A stretch of DNA of 64,000 bases, from the NCBI RefSeq assembly GCF_042683665.1, contig NZ_JBHUOO010000024.1; one strand, written 5' to 3'. Position numbers and translations under genes: made by a program. Below are positions 1-8,904 of the stretch, piece by piece. How positions within the stretch are numbered: the first letter of the stretch is position 1; each line of letters opens with the position of its first letter. The notes below the pieces were generated by a model. The model saw only the letters and a program-made list of their open reading frames with translations, ran no database searches and was not told the origin of the DNA. The DNA comes from Leeuwenhoekiella polynyae. GTDB taxonomy: Bacteria > Bacteroidota > Bacteroidia > Flavobacteriales > Flavobacteriaceae.

Positions 1-70
1 ATTATTAACGATTAACAATCCTACCCGATCCGCAAAACCAAAAAAAATAGCTACAGCAAAAAAACAAAAA

Positions 71-110
71 GACCGCCTAAATGTTTTTAGACGGCCTCTT
101 TTCTTTTATT
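71..110 (+). terminator. Rho-independent terminator of an upstream gene
   Basis: An 11-bp stem with a 4-base loop (positions 71-81 pair with 86-96, with one G-A mismatch and one C-T wobble-type mismatch) is followed by a T-rich run. It ends a transcript that enters from the left edge. The rest of positions 1-215 shows no gene. Confidence 0.7.
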
Positions 111-215
111 TTAGATATACTTTTAGCAAGCCAATAGTTCCTTAAAAGTAACTGACTTTTAGTTTCGGTAGGTCTTAAGCAATTCAGTCTTTAATTATCA
201 TGTAATTTTTTTAAA

Positions 216-638
216 ATGAGATTTGATACACTACATAAAACACTTCAGGTGGATGATAATCAAAAGTTAAACAATCAGTTTATAGGGCTCGTCTTGAGTT
301 TGAGTTTATTGAGCTCTGTTCTTAATCTTTTGAATAACTACATGGAAGGAATTTCATTGAATAACATCGTTGCTACTGTTCTGGTTGTAATTTCGGCATG
401 GTTGATTTTCTATTTATGGAAGAAAAAAACTTCAAGAACAACTATTGACTTAAATGAAATTGAATGCTTAGCTGAAATATCATTTTTTAAGAAGTCTTAT
501 TTCTATCTCAAACTTGCTGATGGTAAAATCCGTGAATTGGAATCTCCCCAAACCCGTACAGGAATCAGTGATTTTAAGAATCAGTTTCTAGAACAACATA
601 TTGAAATTAAGAAAATGTATTTTTTCAACCTGATTTAA
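216..638 (+). CDS. Small membrane protein of unknown function
   Basis: A 140-residue protein I do not recognise as a named family. Two hydrophobic segments at about residues 22-41 and 50-68 form a membrane hairpin. A polar C-terminal half of about 70 residues (from KKKTSRTT onward) is probably cytosolic and resembles the small PH-like or YcxB-like tails seen on such proteins, but I cannot name it. The ATG at 216 is the only reasonable start. The stop is one base before the start of the pyrophosphatase gene, so the two are very likely co-transcribed. A function in membrane-associated regulation would be a guess. Confidence 0.65.
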   Translation: MRFDTLHKTLQVDDNQKLNNQFIGLVLSLSLLSSVLNLLNNYMEGISLNNIVATVLVVISAWLIFYLWKKKTSRTTIDLNEIECLAEISFFKKSYFYLKLADGKIRELESPQTRTGISDFKNQFLEQHIEIKKMYFFNLI

Positions 639-639
639 T

Positions 640-1305
640 ATGGTCTATCGTATAACATTCATGCTGAGTTTACTGGTTCTTGCTTATTCTTGTAAAAAAG
701 TAAATAGTGATCAAAACCCAACAAGCACCCAAAAAGAAGCGAAAGAACCCAGACTTAAAAATTTATTAGAAGATTTTCCTGCACTTGACGAATCGGGCTA
801 TGTACATGCCGTAATTGAAATTCCGGCAGGAACCACTGTAAAATGGGAGCTCAATAAAAGATCCGGAAAAGTGGAGTGGGAATCGGTAAACGGTACGCCC
901 AGAATTGTAAATTACATCGGTTATCCGGGTAACTACGGTATGATTCCGCGTACGTTACTTGATAAAGCTCATGGAGGGGATGGTGATCCACTAGATATTT
1001 TAGTATTAGGTGCACCTGCTGAACGAGGAAGCGTCATCAGCTGCAAGCTTATTGGCGTTTTGTATTTAAAAGACCGTGGGGAGCAAGATGATAAACTGAT
1101 AGCTGTAGCTGCAAATTCCCCATTTGAAAACCTGCAAAGTATGGAAGAATTAGATGCAAATTTTCATGGAGTTTCGGAAATAATCTCAATTTGGTTTAGT
1201 AATTATAAAGGACCTGGTATGCTGCAAGCTTCAGGATTTGGTAATGCTCGAGAAGCTAAACAGCTATTGGATCAAGCTATTCAGGAATACCAATCAAAGC
1301 ATTAA
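640..1305 (+). CDS. ppa: Family I inorganic pyrophosphatase, predicted lipoprotein
   Basis: Hydrolyses pyrophosphate to two phosphates with Mg2+. The family I signature DGDPLD is at residues 114-119. By alignment from memory with the E. coli enzyme, all active-site positions are kept: E60, K68, E70, R88, Y95, Y99, D114, D116, D119, the D145/D150/K152 cluster, and Y189-K190. The N-terminus is unusual: a short hydrophobic stretch ends in LAYSC (residues 14-18), a lipobox followed by KK and a polar Ser/Thr/Gln linker. The enzyme is therefore predicted to be acylated and held in the envelope rather than free in the cytosol. It starts one base after the preceding membrane-protein gene. Function is secure; the lipoprotein location is inferred from the sequence. 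Confidence 0.92.
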   Translation: MVYRITFMLSLLVLAYSCKKVNSDQNPTSTQKEAKEPRLKNLLEDFPALDESGYVHAVIEIPAGTTVKWELNKRSGKVEWESVNGTPRIVNYIGYPGNYGMIPRTLLDKAHGGDGDPLDILVLGAPAERGSVISCKLIGVLYLKDRGEQDDKLIAVAANSPFENLQSMEELDANFHGVSEIISIWFSNYKGPGMLQASGFGNAREAKQLLDQAIQEYQSKH

Positions 1306-1340
1306 AAAAAGCATCCCGTTTAAATAACCTGATGCTTTTC
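1305..1340. terminator. Bidirectional terminator between ppa and kdsC
   Basis: The convergent 55-bp gap holds an A-rich stem, a roughly 15-base loop, and a complementary arm (AAAAGCATC pairing with GATGCTTTT), with runs of A on the left and T on the right. It can serve both converging genes. Confidence 0.65.
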
Positions 1341-1360
1341 TAGTGATTTTTATATTCAAA

Positions 1361-1897
1361 TTAGTTCTTAAAAGGACCGGCATTAAAATAATCCATCCAA
1401 TTATCCTGAACTTTTAAAACTTGCTCAATTACATCACGCACACAGCCTTTACCTCCTTTTTTGTGCGAAACATACTTAGCAACTTCTTTGATTTCTTTTA
1501 CTGCATCTTGCGGGCAACACGGTAAACCAACCTCCTGCATAACAGGATAATCCGGGATGTCATCACCCATATATAAAATGTTTTCCGGCTTGATGTTATT
1601 TGCTGTAATATACTCGGTATACTGTTTCATTTTGGCGTGAGCACCCAGATGTATATCGGTAACGCCTAGGGCTTCCAGTCTGCTGCGCACGCCTTCATTA
1701 GTTCCGCCGCTAATGATGCAAATTTTATAGCCCTTATCTAAAGCGCATTTAAGGGCGTAACCGTCCTTTACGTTCATCGTACGCAACATGCCGCCCTCTG
1801 AATCTATGATTAATGATCCGTCAGTCATCACACCGTCTACATCAAAAATGAAGGTTGTAATATTTCTTAAGTATTCTTTATAACTTTTATCGCTCAT
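1361..1897 (-). CDS. kdsC: 3-deoxy-D-manno-octulosonate 8-phosphate phosphatase (KdsC-type HAD)
   Basis: Removes phosphate from KDO-8-P in the synthesis of KDO for lipopolysaccharide. It is a 178-residue cap-less HAD phosphatase. Motif I is FDVDGVMTDG with nucleophile D19 and acid D21; motif II is the Ser in ISGG (S63); motif III is a Lys near residue 89; motif IV is GDDIPD (D112, D113). Length and motif order match the KdsC/YrbI family, which works as a tetramer. Its start overlaps the end of the upstream DUF2520 gene by 11 bp, which suggests translational coupling. A closely related family, the phosphatase part of NeuA fusions, is less likely from the lack of other sialic-acid genes. Confidence 0.9.
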   Translation of the reverse strand: MSDKSYKEYLRNITTFIFDVDGVMTDGSLIIDSEGGMLRTMNVKDGYALKCALDKGYKICIISGGTNEGVRSRLEALGVTDIHLGAHAKMKQYTEYITANNIKPENILYMGDDIPDYPVMQEVGLPCCPQDAVKEIKEVAKYVSHKKGGKGCVRDVIEQVLKVQDNWMDYFNAGPFKN

Positions 1898-2654
1898 AAT
1901 AGTTTTGAATTGCTTGTGTTAGTAGCGTGTATAGTTGTTTTTGTTCGGCGCTTTTTAATGCCGAAAGCTGTTTGTTTATTGTAGGTGTATCCTTTCGTTT
2001 TGCAGGACCGGTTTGTGAATTTTCAGGTCCAATACTAAATGCTTTTTGAACGGTTTCCAGCATTAAGGGTTTTAATAATTCAAACGAAACGTTATGGTCA
2101 TTACAAAGCTGTTTGGCTTCGGTCAAAATGTGATTTGTAAAATTATTACTGAAAACTGCTGCAAGGTGTAAAGCAGCCCGATCTTTAGAATTTACGGTAA
2201 AATAGTTCGCAGAAAGGCTTTCGGTTAGAAGCTTTAAAACTCCTAAATCATCCTGAAGCTTTGCTTCAATTAAAAACGGTATTTCTTTATATACCAGTTC
2301 TTTTTCCTTTGAAAAACTTTGTAGCGGGTAGAGGACTCCACAACGTTTATTTTGATCTAAAATTTGTATAGCTGTACTTCCGGAAGTATGTACAATCAAC
2401 GCTTTAGATTCCATCAATTGTTGGGAAACCGCAGCGATTGAAGCATCACTAACCGCAATTAAAATCACATCAGAATAAAATGTTTTTTCAAGTTCTTTAT
2501 TCAGATTTAACGTGGCACTAAATTCTTCAAATGTTTTTAATTTTTCTAGATCTCTTCCTGCAACAAATTGTAGGTTAACACCTTGTGCTGCGCTAAACGC
2601 TCTAGCAAGATGAAACGCAACATTCCCGGTACCGATTATTGAAAGCTTTAACAC
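1887..2654 (-). CDS. Rossmann-fold protein with DUF2520
   Basis: A 255-residue protein with an N-terminal NAD(P)-binding motif, GTGNVA, near residue 8, as in the ProC/F420-dependent reductase-like fold. A helical C-terminal half (about residues 130-250) matches the DUF2520 type that follows this Rossmann domain in Bacteroidota. The substrate is unknown. The start is GTG at 2654; the ATG four bases upstream is out of frame. The gene overlaps kdsC by 11 bp on the same strand, a pairing I believe is common in Flavobacteriia. It could be a dehydrogenase or reductase, but no catalytic residue can be assigned by eye. Confidence 0.8.
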   Translation of the reverse strand: MLKLSIIGTGNVAFHLARAFSAAQGVNLQFVAGRDLEKLKTFEEFSATLNLNKELEKTFYSDVILIAVSDASIAAVSQQLMESKALIVHTSGSTAIQILDQNKRCGVLYPLQSFSKEKELVYKEIPFLIEAKLQDDLGVLKLLTESLSANYFTVNSKDRAALHLAAVFSNNFTNHILTEAKQLCNDHNVSFELLKPLMLETVQKAFSIGPENSQTGPAKRKDTPTINKQLSALKSAEQKQLYTLLTQAIQNYYER

Positions 2655-2709
2655 GCATCAAAAGTACACAAATAAGACTTAATTAATAAGGAATAGCCAG
2701 CGTTAAAGC

Positions 2710-2740
2710 TTTATTAATGGTCTTTTGTTTCGTAACTTCG
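2710..2740 (+). promoter_or_regulatory. Bacteroidota-type promoter for ccsBA
   Basis: TTTA at 2710-2713, a 19-bp spacer, and TAACTTCG at 2733-2740 fit the Bacteroidota -33/-7 pattern (TTTG and TAnnTTTG) with one mismatch in each part. A start of transcription near 2747 would lie downstream of the TTG at 2725 and upstream of the ATG at 2767. This supports the ATG as the real start codon. Confidence 0.5.
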
Positions 2741-2766
2741 CGCAATCAAAAAATTGCACATTTACC

Positions 2767-5700
2767 ATGCAAAAGCGTATTGCAGATTTCCTGTTTTCTA
2801 CCCGTTTAATGGCCGTTTTATTTATTGTTTATGCTGTAGCGCTGGCTACAGGTACTATTCTTGACGCTGGCCAGGAAACTTCCCCCACACCGTATACTCG
2901 CGAACTCGTTTATGAAACCTGGTGGTTTGAGCTGATTCATATAATTTTTATCATTAACTTTTTAGGTAACATCTGGCGCTTTAAGCTCTGGCGAAAAGAA
3001 AAGTGGTCTACACTGGTTTTTCACCTGTCTTTTATCCTCATTATTTTTGGAGCAGCCTGGACGCGCTATTTAGGATATGAAGGCGTTATGCCTATCAGAG
3101 AAGGAGAAACTCAGAATACTTTTTTAAGTGAAAAAACCTATTTGCAGGTTTTTATAGATGGTGAAAAAGACGGGGCTCCTATGCGTAGGGTTTTAGATCC
3201 TAAGCGTTTAAATCTTTCTCCAAGGCTGGATAATAGTTTTGAATGGGAAACAGATTTTGCTGGGAAACCGGTGACGCTCTCGTATTCTAATTTTATAGAT
3301 GGAGCTGAAGAAGGCTTGATCGAAGATGCTAATGGTTTATCACAGCTCAAAATTGTTGAGGCCGGTGATGGTCAGCGTCATGAGCATTATATAGAAGAAG
3401 GGCAGGTTGCGAGTATTCACAATATGCTATTTGCGTTGAACCAACCTACAGAAGGTGCGATTAACATTGGGTATGATGGGGAAAATTATACGATAGACAC
3501 ACCGTTTGAAGGGAGTACCCGGGTTATGGCAACACAAACTGATTATGATGTTGCAAAAGACAGCGTTCAGGAATTGAAGCTGAGAGCACTTTATCAATTA
3601 GGGGGGATGCAGTTTGTAATCCCAGATCCGGTGATGAAAGGTAGAAATGGGATTGTTGAAGCATTCCCAAAACAGAAAGGCCAGGCTGATGCGTTATTTG
3701 TAACCGTAAAAACGGAAGACGGACAGGAAGAAATAGGTTTATTAGGAGGTAAAGGCTTTAGCAATGAAATGGTTTCTACAAAAATAGGAGACCTCACTTT
3801 TCATATGGCCTACGGAAGCAAAGCGGTGGAATTACCATTCTCTATTAAGCTCAATGATTTTATTGCAGAACGCTATCCGGGAACTACCAATGCATATTCT
3901 TCTTACAAGAGCGAAGTGACTGTTATTGACGGGCCACAAACCAGTTTTGACTATGATATTTTTATGAATCACGTTTTAGATCACAAAGGGTATCGCTTTT
4001 TTCAGGCGAGTTTTGATCCTGATGAGTTGGGTACGGTACTTTCAGTAAATCACGACATGGTGGGAACCTGGATTACGTATATCGGTTATTTTCTCTTGTA
4101 TTTAGGTTTGATGATCATTCTGTTTGATAAAGGAAGTCGTTTTGGAGACCTAAAAGTAAGATTGGATAAAGTAAAAGCTAAAAAGGCGAAGCTAACCGTA
4201 ATCGCTATTCTTTTCGCCCTTGGCGGAACTACAACTTTTGCGCAGGAAGAGCACGTCATTGTAGAAAACGGAAATACGAAAGTCGTTGAGCAAAAACCTG
4301 AAGATATAATTCCGGGTACTGCGACATTAGAACAAGAACAGCACACAGCTCCTACGAAAATCCAGGTCGACTCCATGCTGATGGCTAATAAAGTACCTGC
4401 AGAAGAAGCGGCGAAGTTTGGCAAGTTGGTTATACAAGACGATGGCGGGCGTATGATGCCGGTTAATACCTTCTCGAGTAAATTGCTGCGTAAATTGAGC
4501 CGAAGCGACAGTTACGAAGGGCTTACGGCAGATCAGGTTTTCTTATCTATGGTTGAAACTCCGTTTTTTTGGTATAATGTAGATTTTATTTATATCAAAA
4601 AGGCAAATGACAGTTTGCGCGGAATCATCGGTGTTCCTAAAGATCAGGAGTTTGTGAGTGCTATAGATTTTATAGACAATATGGGGCGTAATAAACTCGA
4701 TCCCTATATCACCAGCGCGTATCAAGCTGAAGTGAAAAACAATTTTGATAAAGACTTTATAGATATTGCAGAGCGTCTGGGGTTGTTGAATCGTGCCGTG
4801 AGTGGTGAGATTTTAAAGATATTCCCTTTGGTTGATGATGAAAATAACAAATGGGTTTCGTATCCGGAACTGAATGAATCTGGTTATAAAGGGATGGACT
4901 CTCTATATACCAAACAGATTCTTCCGCTCTATTTTTCAGCTTTAAAAGAAGGAAATGAAACCGGAGATTATTCGAAGGCAGATACTTTTTTAAAGAGTAT
5001 TAAAAGTTTTCAGGAAAAATATGGTAGTGCGGTAATGCCTTCTCAGGACAAAGTAGATGCTGAAGTCTTTTACAACAAGCATGATATTTTCACAAAACTC
5101 TATTGGATGTATTTGCTGGCGAGTATCGTTATGTTTGTTTTTGTGATCATTCGCATCTTTAAAGACAACACGTTTATTAAAACGATGGTTCGTATATCTG
5201 GTGGGGCAGTAGTATTACTTTTTGCGCTACACACCTTAGGCTTGATCTGGCGTTGGTATATATCTGGTCACGCACCGTGGAGTGATGCCTATGAGTCTAT
5301 TTTATACGTAGGTTGGGCAACTATGTTTTTTGGATTGGCCTTTGGCCGAAAGAGTTCGCTCACTATTGCGAGTACTGCGTTTGTTGCGGCGTTAATTCTT
5401 TGGGGGGCAAGTATGAACTGGTTAAACCCTGCAATTTCAAATTTACAACCGGTTTTAGATAGTTATTGGTTGATGATCCACGTAGCGGTTATCGTTGCCA
5501 GTTATGGTCCTTTTACGTTAGGAATGATCTTAGGTCTGGTTTCGCTTCTTTTAATGTTGCTGACTAATTCTAAGAATAAAACTAAAATGGAGCTTAATAT
5601 CAAAGAGCTCACAATCATCAATGAGATGGCGTTAACGGTAGGTCTGGTGATGCTTACTATAGGTAACTTCTTAGGAGGGCAATGGGCCAATGAAAGTTGG

Positions 5701-6009
5701 GGGCGCTACTGGGGCTGGGATCCTAAAGAGACCTGGGCATTGATCAGTATTATGGTTTATGCATTTGTGATACATATGCGTTTAGTTCCCGGTTTACGCG
5801 GCAGATGGTTTTTTAATCTGATGTCAATACTAGCTTACGGAAGTATTATGATGACTTATTTTGGCGTGAATTTCTGGTTATCTGGTTTACACAGTTATGC
5901 GAGCGGAGATAACATATTAAACCTCAATAGAGCTATCGGTATTTTTATAGGTGTAGTTGTGTTTGCTCTGTTAGCGTATCCTAAATACAAGAAGTTTTAT
6001 AAAAAATAA
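2767..6009 (+). CDS. ccsBA: Fused cytochrome c biogenesis protein CcsB-CcsA (system II)
   Basis: Carries haem across the inner membrane and attaches it to apocytochromes c. The protein has 1080 residues from the ATG at 2767; a TTG 14 codons upstream would lie inside the promoter. The N-terminal part (about 1-460) is ResB/CcsB-like, with membrane segments near 8-30, 50-70, 80-100 and 435-455 around a large periplasmic domain. Residues 475-493 form a signal-peptide-like stretch ending in FAQ, as if a second exported protein had been fused on. The C-terminal part (about 750-1075) is CcsA with eight or so membrane segments and the tryptophan-rich haem-binding WWD motif, WGWDPKETW, at 982-990. Fused CcsBA proteins are known in Bacteroidota and epsilon-proteobacteria. 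Confidence 0.93.
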   Translation: MQKRIADFLFSTRLMAVLFIVYAVALATGTILDAGQETSPTPYTRELVYETWWFELIHIIFIINFLGNIWRFKLWRKEKWSTLVFHLSFILIIFGAAWTRYLGYEGVMPIREGETQNTFLSEKTYLQVFIDGEKDGAPMRRVLDPKRLNLSPRLDNSFEWETDFAGKPVTLSYSNFIDGAEEGLIEDANGLSQLKIVEAGDGQRHEHYIEEGQVASIHNMLFALNQPTEGAINIGYDGENYTIDTPFEGSTRVMATQTDYDVAKDSVQELKLRALYQLGGMQFVIPDPVMKGRNGIVEAFPKQKGQADALFVTVKTEDGQEEIGLLGGKGFSNEMVSTKIGDLTFHMAYGSKAVELPFSIKLNDFIAERYPGTTNAYSSYKSEVTVIDGPQTSFDYDIFMNHVLDHKGYRFFQASFDPDELGTVLSVNHDMVGTWITYIGYFLLYLGLMIILFDKGSRFGDLKVRLDKVKAKKAKLTVIAILFALGGTTTFAQEEHVIVENGNTKVVEQKPEDIIPGTATLEQEQHTAPTKIQVDSMLMANKVPAEEAAKFGKLVIQDDGGRMMPVNTFSSKLLRKLSRSDSYEGLTADQVFLSMVETPFFWYNVDFIYIKKANDSLRGIIGVPKDQEFVSAIDFIDNMGRNKLDPYITSAYQAEVKNNFDKDFIDIAERLGLLNRAVSGEILKIFPLVDDENNKWVSYPELNESGYKGMDSLYTKQILPLYFSALKEGNETGDYSKADTFLKSIKSFQEKYGSAVMPSQDKVDAEVFYNKHDIFTKLYWMYLLASIVMFVFVIIRIFKDNTFIKTMVRISGGAVVLLFALHTLGLIWRWYISGHAPWSDAYESILYVGWATMFFGLAFGRKSSLTIASTAFVAALILWGASMNWLNPAISNLQPVLDSYWLMIHVAVIVASYGPFTLGMILGLVSLLLMLLTNSKNKTKMELNIKELTIINEMALTVGLVMLTIGNFLGGQWANESWGRYWGWDPKETWALISIMVYAFVIHMRLVPGLRGRWFFNLMSILAYGSIMMTYFGVNFWLSGLHSYASGDNILNLNRAIGIFIGVVVFALLAYPKYKKFYKK

Positions 6010-6023
6010 GATTGCTCAATAGG

Positions 6024-6785
6024 TTATAAAAAGTTTTGGTCTGCACTTAGTTGAATTGGCTTTTTGCATATCAAAACTTTTTCATTTGGACTGAATCCAT
6101 ATGTATTGGTATAATCTGATGTAAACTCATTGACAGCAACACAGAATCCAGCTTGTTCTAATCTTTTTTGAAGTCCATCAACAGCATAAATCCTCACGTG
6201 ATCCGATTGCCCAAAATGCTGTTCTCGATCTTCAGGTGCTGTTATTGTAGAATCTTCATAAGTGTCACCTTCTTTAAAAGGCGTTTGTATGATGCAGGTG
6301 CCCCCAAATTTGAGAACCCGAAATAATTCTTGCATAGCTTTTTTATCCTCTTTAATATGTTCTAGAATATGATAACCTATTATTAGATCAAAGCTTTCGT
6401 CAGCTGAGTCCATTTTTGTGATATCAAAAGAAACATCAGACCAGAAGTTTTCTGATAAATCAGAGCTTAAATAATGGGGTTGTTTTTTCAATACTCTGTA
6501 AATACTTCTTGAAGGTGAGCAGTGCAGTATTTCAGTTTCCGGATTAAGAAATCCATCATTCACTATTTGGTAAAGTCTTCTGGTTCGTTGAAGGCTTCCG
6601 CATCGCGGACATAATCTTTCGTTTTTAAGCGATACAAAATTGGATAATTCTTTTCTGCAGAGATTGCATTGGTATTTAGTTCCTTTATAAAACAAATAAT
6701 AGAAATACCGAAGTGCATACTCATATCTAAACAATAAACGCCTGGGGACAATTTTTAAAATAAAGCTCTTAATGCTTGAATACAT
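6024..6785 (-). CDS. Class I SAM-dependent methyltransferase with zinc-ribbon-like N-terminus
   Basis: A 253-residue protein. After a basic N-terminus come two CxxC pairs, CNLC and CPRC (about residues 40-43 and 58-61), likely a zinc ribbon. The SAM-binding fold follows: the segment with LHCSPS, the acidic strand end, FDLIIGYHILEH near residue 130, and the FGGTCIIQTPF strand near residue 165. It ends close to the 3' end of ccsBA (14-bp gap, convergent). Such methyltransferases often act on sugars or lipids in surface polysaccharide pathways, but no such neighbours are present. Substrate unknown. Confidence 0.78.
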   Translation of the reverse strand: MYSSIKSFILKIVPRRLLFRYEYALRYFYYLFYKGTKYQCNLCRKELSNFVSLKNERLCPRCGSLQRTRRLYQIVNDGFLNPETEILHCSPSRSIYRVLKKQPHYLSSDLSENFWSDVSFDITKMDSADESFDLIIGYHILEHIKEDKKAMQELFRVLKFGGTCIIQTPFKEGDTYEDSTITAPEDREQHFGQSDHVRIYAVDGLQKRLEQAGFCVAVNEFTSDYTNTYGFSPNEKVLICKKPIQLSADQNFL

Positions 6786-6812
6786 AAATTAGAAAAGTTG
6801 CGTTATATGAAC

Positions 6813-6936
6813 TTTTATTGGCGCCGCAAAGGGTTTAATACCCCGAGGCTCGCCTCGAAATTGAAAATTTCTTTCTAACGAATGCCTCGTGGGCCTGCCT
6901 TTGTCGGCAGACAGGCTTGCCCCGAGGTAGTTTACT
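6813..6936. repeat. Dispersed ~125-bp element, copy 1
   Basis: First of three near-identical copies (others at 28974 and 37588). Each runs from TTTATTGGCGCCG to GTAGTTTACT. The left part has a short hairpin (CGAGGC-TY-GCCTCG). The right part is a long imperfect hairpin: CCTCG pairs with CGAGG outside, and CTGCC pairs with GGCAG inside. It lies in the gap between the methyltransferase and fumC and contains no open frame. Confidence 0.85.
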
Positions 6937-7011
6937 CGATAATGAGATTTAAACTTCAGAAGCTTACCTATAAAGTGATCTGCTGAAATGTATCACAATA
7001 TAAAACTTTAG

Positions 7012-7048
7012 ATAAACAAAAAATGGCCGTCTATACAGACAGCCATTT
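7012..7048 (-). terminator. Terminator of fumC
   Basis: AAATGGC at 7021-7027 pairs with GCCATTT at 7042-7048. On the minus strand the stem is followed by a T-rich run (7012-7020 as A on the plus strand). Confidence 0.65.
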
Positions 7049-7078
7049 GTATTAGTGATTAAGCTTCTTATAGCCCAA

Positions 7079-8473
7079 TTAAAGTTCGCCAACCATATCT
7101 TCCGGTTTCACCCACTCGTCAAATTCTTCTTCGGTTACATACCCCAAATTTACAGCTTCCTCACGCAGGGTTGTCCCGTTTTGGTGAGCAGTGTTTGCAA
7201 TTTCAGCAGCTTTATAGTATCCTATTTTTGTGTTCAGCGCAGTAACCAGCATTAGCGAATTGTCTAACATGGTTTTAATACGCGGATGATTGGGTTCAAT
7301 ACCCGCAGCACAATGCTCTTCAAAAGAAGCGCAGGCATCACCTATTAGCTGAGCACTGTGTAAAAAGTTTGCAGCCATTACCGGTTTGAACACGTTGAGT
7401 TCATATTGGCCTTGCATTCCGCCAACGGCGATAGCCATATCATTACCGATTACCTGAGCACAAACCATAGTAAGCGCCTCACATTGCGTAGGGTTCACTT
7501 TCCCCGGCATAATAGAGGATCCCGGCTCATTTGCAGGAATTGTGATCTCCCCAATACCAGAACGTGGTCCACTCGCTAACAAGCGAATGTCATTGGCGAT
7601 TTTATTTAAAGAAACCGCAAGTTGCTTCAAAGCTCCGTGAGATTCTACGATCGCATCATGTGCCGCAAGCGCTTCAAATTTATTGTCTGCAGTTTTAAAA
7701 GGCTGCTCTGTAAATTTTGCAATATAATCTGCAACTAATTTTGCATAACCTTCAGGTGTGTTTAGTCCGGTTCCTACGGCAGTTCCACCAAGAGCCAGTT
7801 CAGATAAGTGATCTAATGTATGCTCAAGCGCTTTTATCCCGTGATCCAATTGAGAAACATAACCGGAGAATTCCTGACCCAAGGTTAGGGGAGTCGCATC
7901 CATTAAATGCGTACGTCCAATTTTTACTACCTCCCGGAACTCGTCAGATTTATTTTTAAGTGTATTTCTTAATTTGATAACTCCCGGTAGGGTCACTTCC
8001 ATTACTTTTTTATACGCAGCAATGTGCATCCCTGTTGGGAACGTATCGTTTGAAGATTGCGATTTATTGACATCATCATTAGGTTGAAGTGTTTTATCAC
8101 CTTCTCCTAATTTCTTTCCGGCTAGTAGATGTGCGCGGTTTGCGATCACCTCATTCACATTCATATTGCTCTGCGTACCTGAGCCGGTTTGCCAGATTAC
8201 AAGCGGAAACTGGTCGTCGTGTTTTCCTTCTAAAATCTCATCACAAACTTGAGCGATCAGGTCTCTTTTTTCTTCAGAAAGCACTCCTAATTCTGTATTG
8301 GTATAAGCAGCAGCTTTTTTAAGGTAAGCAAAACCGTAAACGATTTCTAAAGGCATTGAAGCCGGATTCCCAATTTTAAAATTATTGCGAGAGCGTTCGG
8401 TTTGAGCACCCCAGATTTTATCTGCCGGTACTTTAACTTCGCCCAGCGTATCTTTCTCTATTCTGTATTCCAT
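7079..8473 (-). CDS. fumC: Fumarate hydratase class II
   Basis: Adds water to fumarate to give L-malate in the citric acid cycle; an iron-free tetramer in the cytosol. The 464 residues match the family length. Visible motifs are TGSGTQSNMN at about 96-105, GRTHLMDA with catalytic H189, and the fumarase/aspartase signature GSSIMPGKVN at 318-327 with the active-site Ser at 319. The short C-terminal domain is present. It has its own terminator downstream and a possible promoter just upstream, so it is probably a single-gene unit. Confidence 0.95.
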   Translation of the reverse strand: MEYRIEKDTLGEVKVPADKIWGAQTERSRNNFKIGNPASMPLEIVYGFAYLKKAAAYTNTELGVLSEEKRDLIAQVCDEILEGKHDDQFPLVIWQTGSGTQSNMNVNEVIANRAHLLAGKKLGEGDKTLQPNDDVNKSQSSNDTFPTGMHIAAYKKVMEVTLPGVIKLRNTLKNKSDEFREVVKIGRTHLMDATPLTLGQEFSGYVSQLDHGIKALEHTLDHLSELALGGTAVGTGLNTPEGYAKLVADYIAKFTEQPFKTADNKFEALAAHDAIVESHGALKQLAVSLNKIANDIRLLASGPRSGIGEITIPANEPGSSIMPGKVNPTQCEALTMVCAQVIGNDMAIAVGGMQGQYELNVFKPVMAANFLHSAQLIGDACASFEEHCAAGIEPNHPRIKTMLDNSLMLVTALNTKIGYYKAAEIANTAHQNGTTLREEAVNLGYVTEEEFDEWVKPEDMVGEL

Positions 8474-8495
8474 TTTGGTATTTTTAGTGGTCTAA

Positions 8496-8503
8496 CAAAA
8501 ATA
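8496..8503 (-). promoter_or_regulatory. Possible -7 element for fumC
   Basis: On the minus strand this reads TATTTTTG, a full match to TAnnTTTG, 23-30 bp before the fumC start. I see no good -33 TTG at the usual spacing, so this is a weak call. Confidence 0.35.
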
Positions 8504-8568
8504 AAGGTTTGTCGTTAATTTTTACTGTTTAGGATGGTTATAAATCTGTTTATAAATTAAAAAATGAG

Positions 8569-8600
8569 TTGTGTTTTTTACAAGATAAATACTAAATTTG
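8569..8600 (+). promoter_or_regulatory. Promoter of the 57-residue membrane protein
   Basis: TAAATTTG at 8593-8600 is a full match to the Bacteroidota -7 element. A TTG at 8569-8571 sits 21 bp upstream. The start codon follows 22 bp after the -7 element. Confidence 0.55.
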
Positions 8601-8621
8601 CCATAAGACAAAAACCATATT

Positions 8622-8795
8622 ATGTTTGAATTTGATCAATACTTAGGCTTCTTAGCATTTTTAACCATTTTAACCATCGGGTTTTGGTTAATGATATTTT
8701 TAGTTTCTATTCTTCCTTATTGGATAGGTGGTGCGTTTGTAGAACGTATGAAAGAAATCCGTGAGAAGAAAAAATTAGAAAGAGGAAATTCATAA
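8622..8795 (+). CDS. 57-residue single-span membrane protein
   Basis: A short gene bracketed by a good promoter and a strong terminator, which is why I call it real. The product starts MFEFDQYLGFLAFL. One long or two short hydrophobic segments fill residues 8-40. A strongly basic tail follows (ERMKEIREKKKLER), likely cytosolic by the positive-inside rule. I do not recognise the family. It stands alone between fumC and the receptor gene. Confidence 0.65.
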   Translation: MFEFDQYLGFLAFLTILTIGFWLMIFLVSILPYWIGGAFVERMKEIREKKKLERGNS

Positions 8796-8819
8796 GTATT
8801 CTTACCATATACTTTTACG

Positions 8820-8860
8820 TAAAAAGTCCTGCTCCATCTGAGCAGGACTTTTTTTTTGAT
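8820..8860 (+). terminator. Strong terminator after the 57-residue gene
   Basis: An AAAAGTCCTGCT arm pairs perfectly with AGCAGGACTTTT around an 8-base loop, followed by a T run of about nine. It lies 25 bp after the stop codon. Confidence 0.85.
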
Positions 8861-8904
8861 ACGAACTAAACTCTTATTTTCAGCTCTTTAGAATGGAATT
8901 AAAA

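Noticed and set aside
2725..2766. TTG start adding 14 residues to CcsBA
   Set aside because: It lies within the predicted promoter; ATG at 2767 begins a normal membrane protein.
4086..4424. Minus-strand frame inside ccsBA
   Set aside because: A shadow of the ccsBA coding strand, as are similar frames in fumC, the receptors, the PKS and the giant gene.
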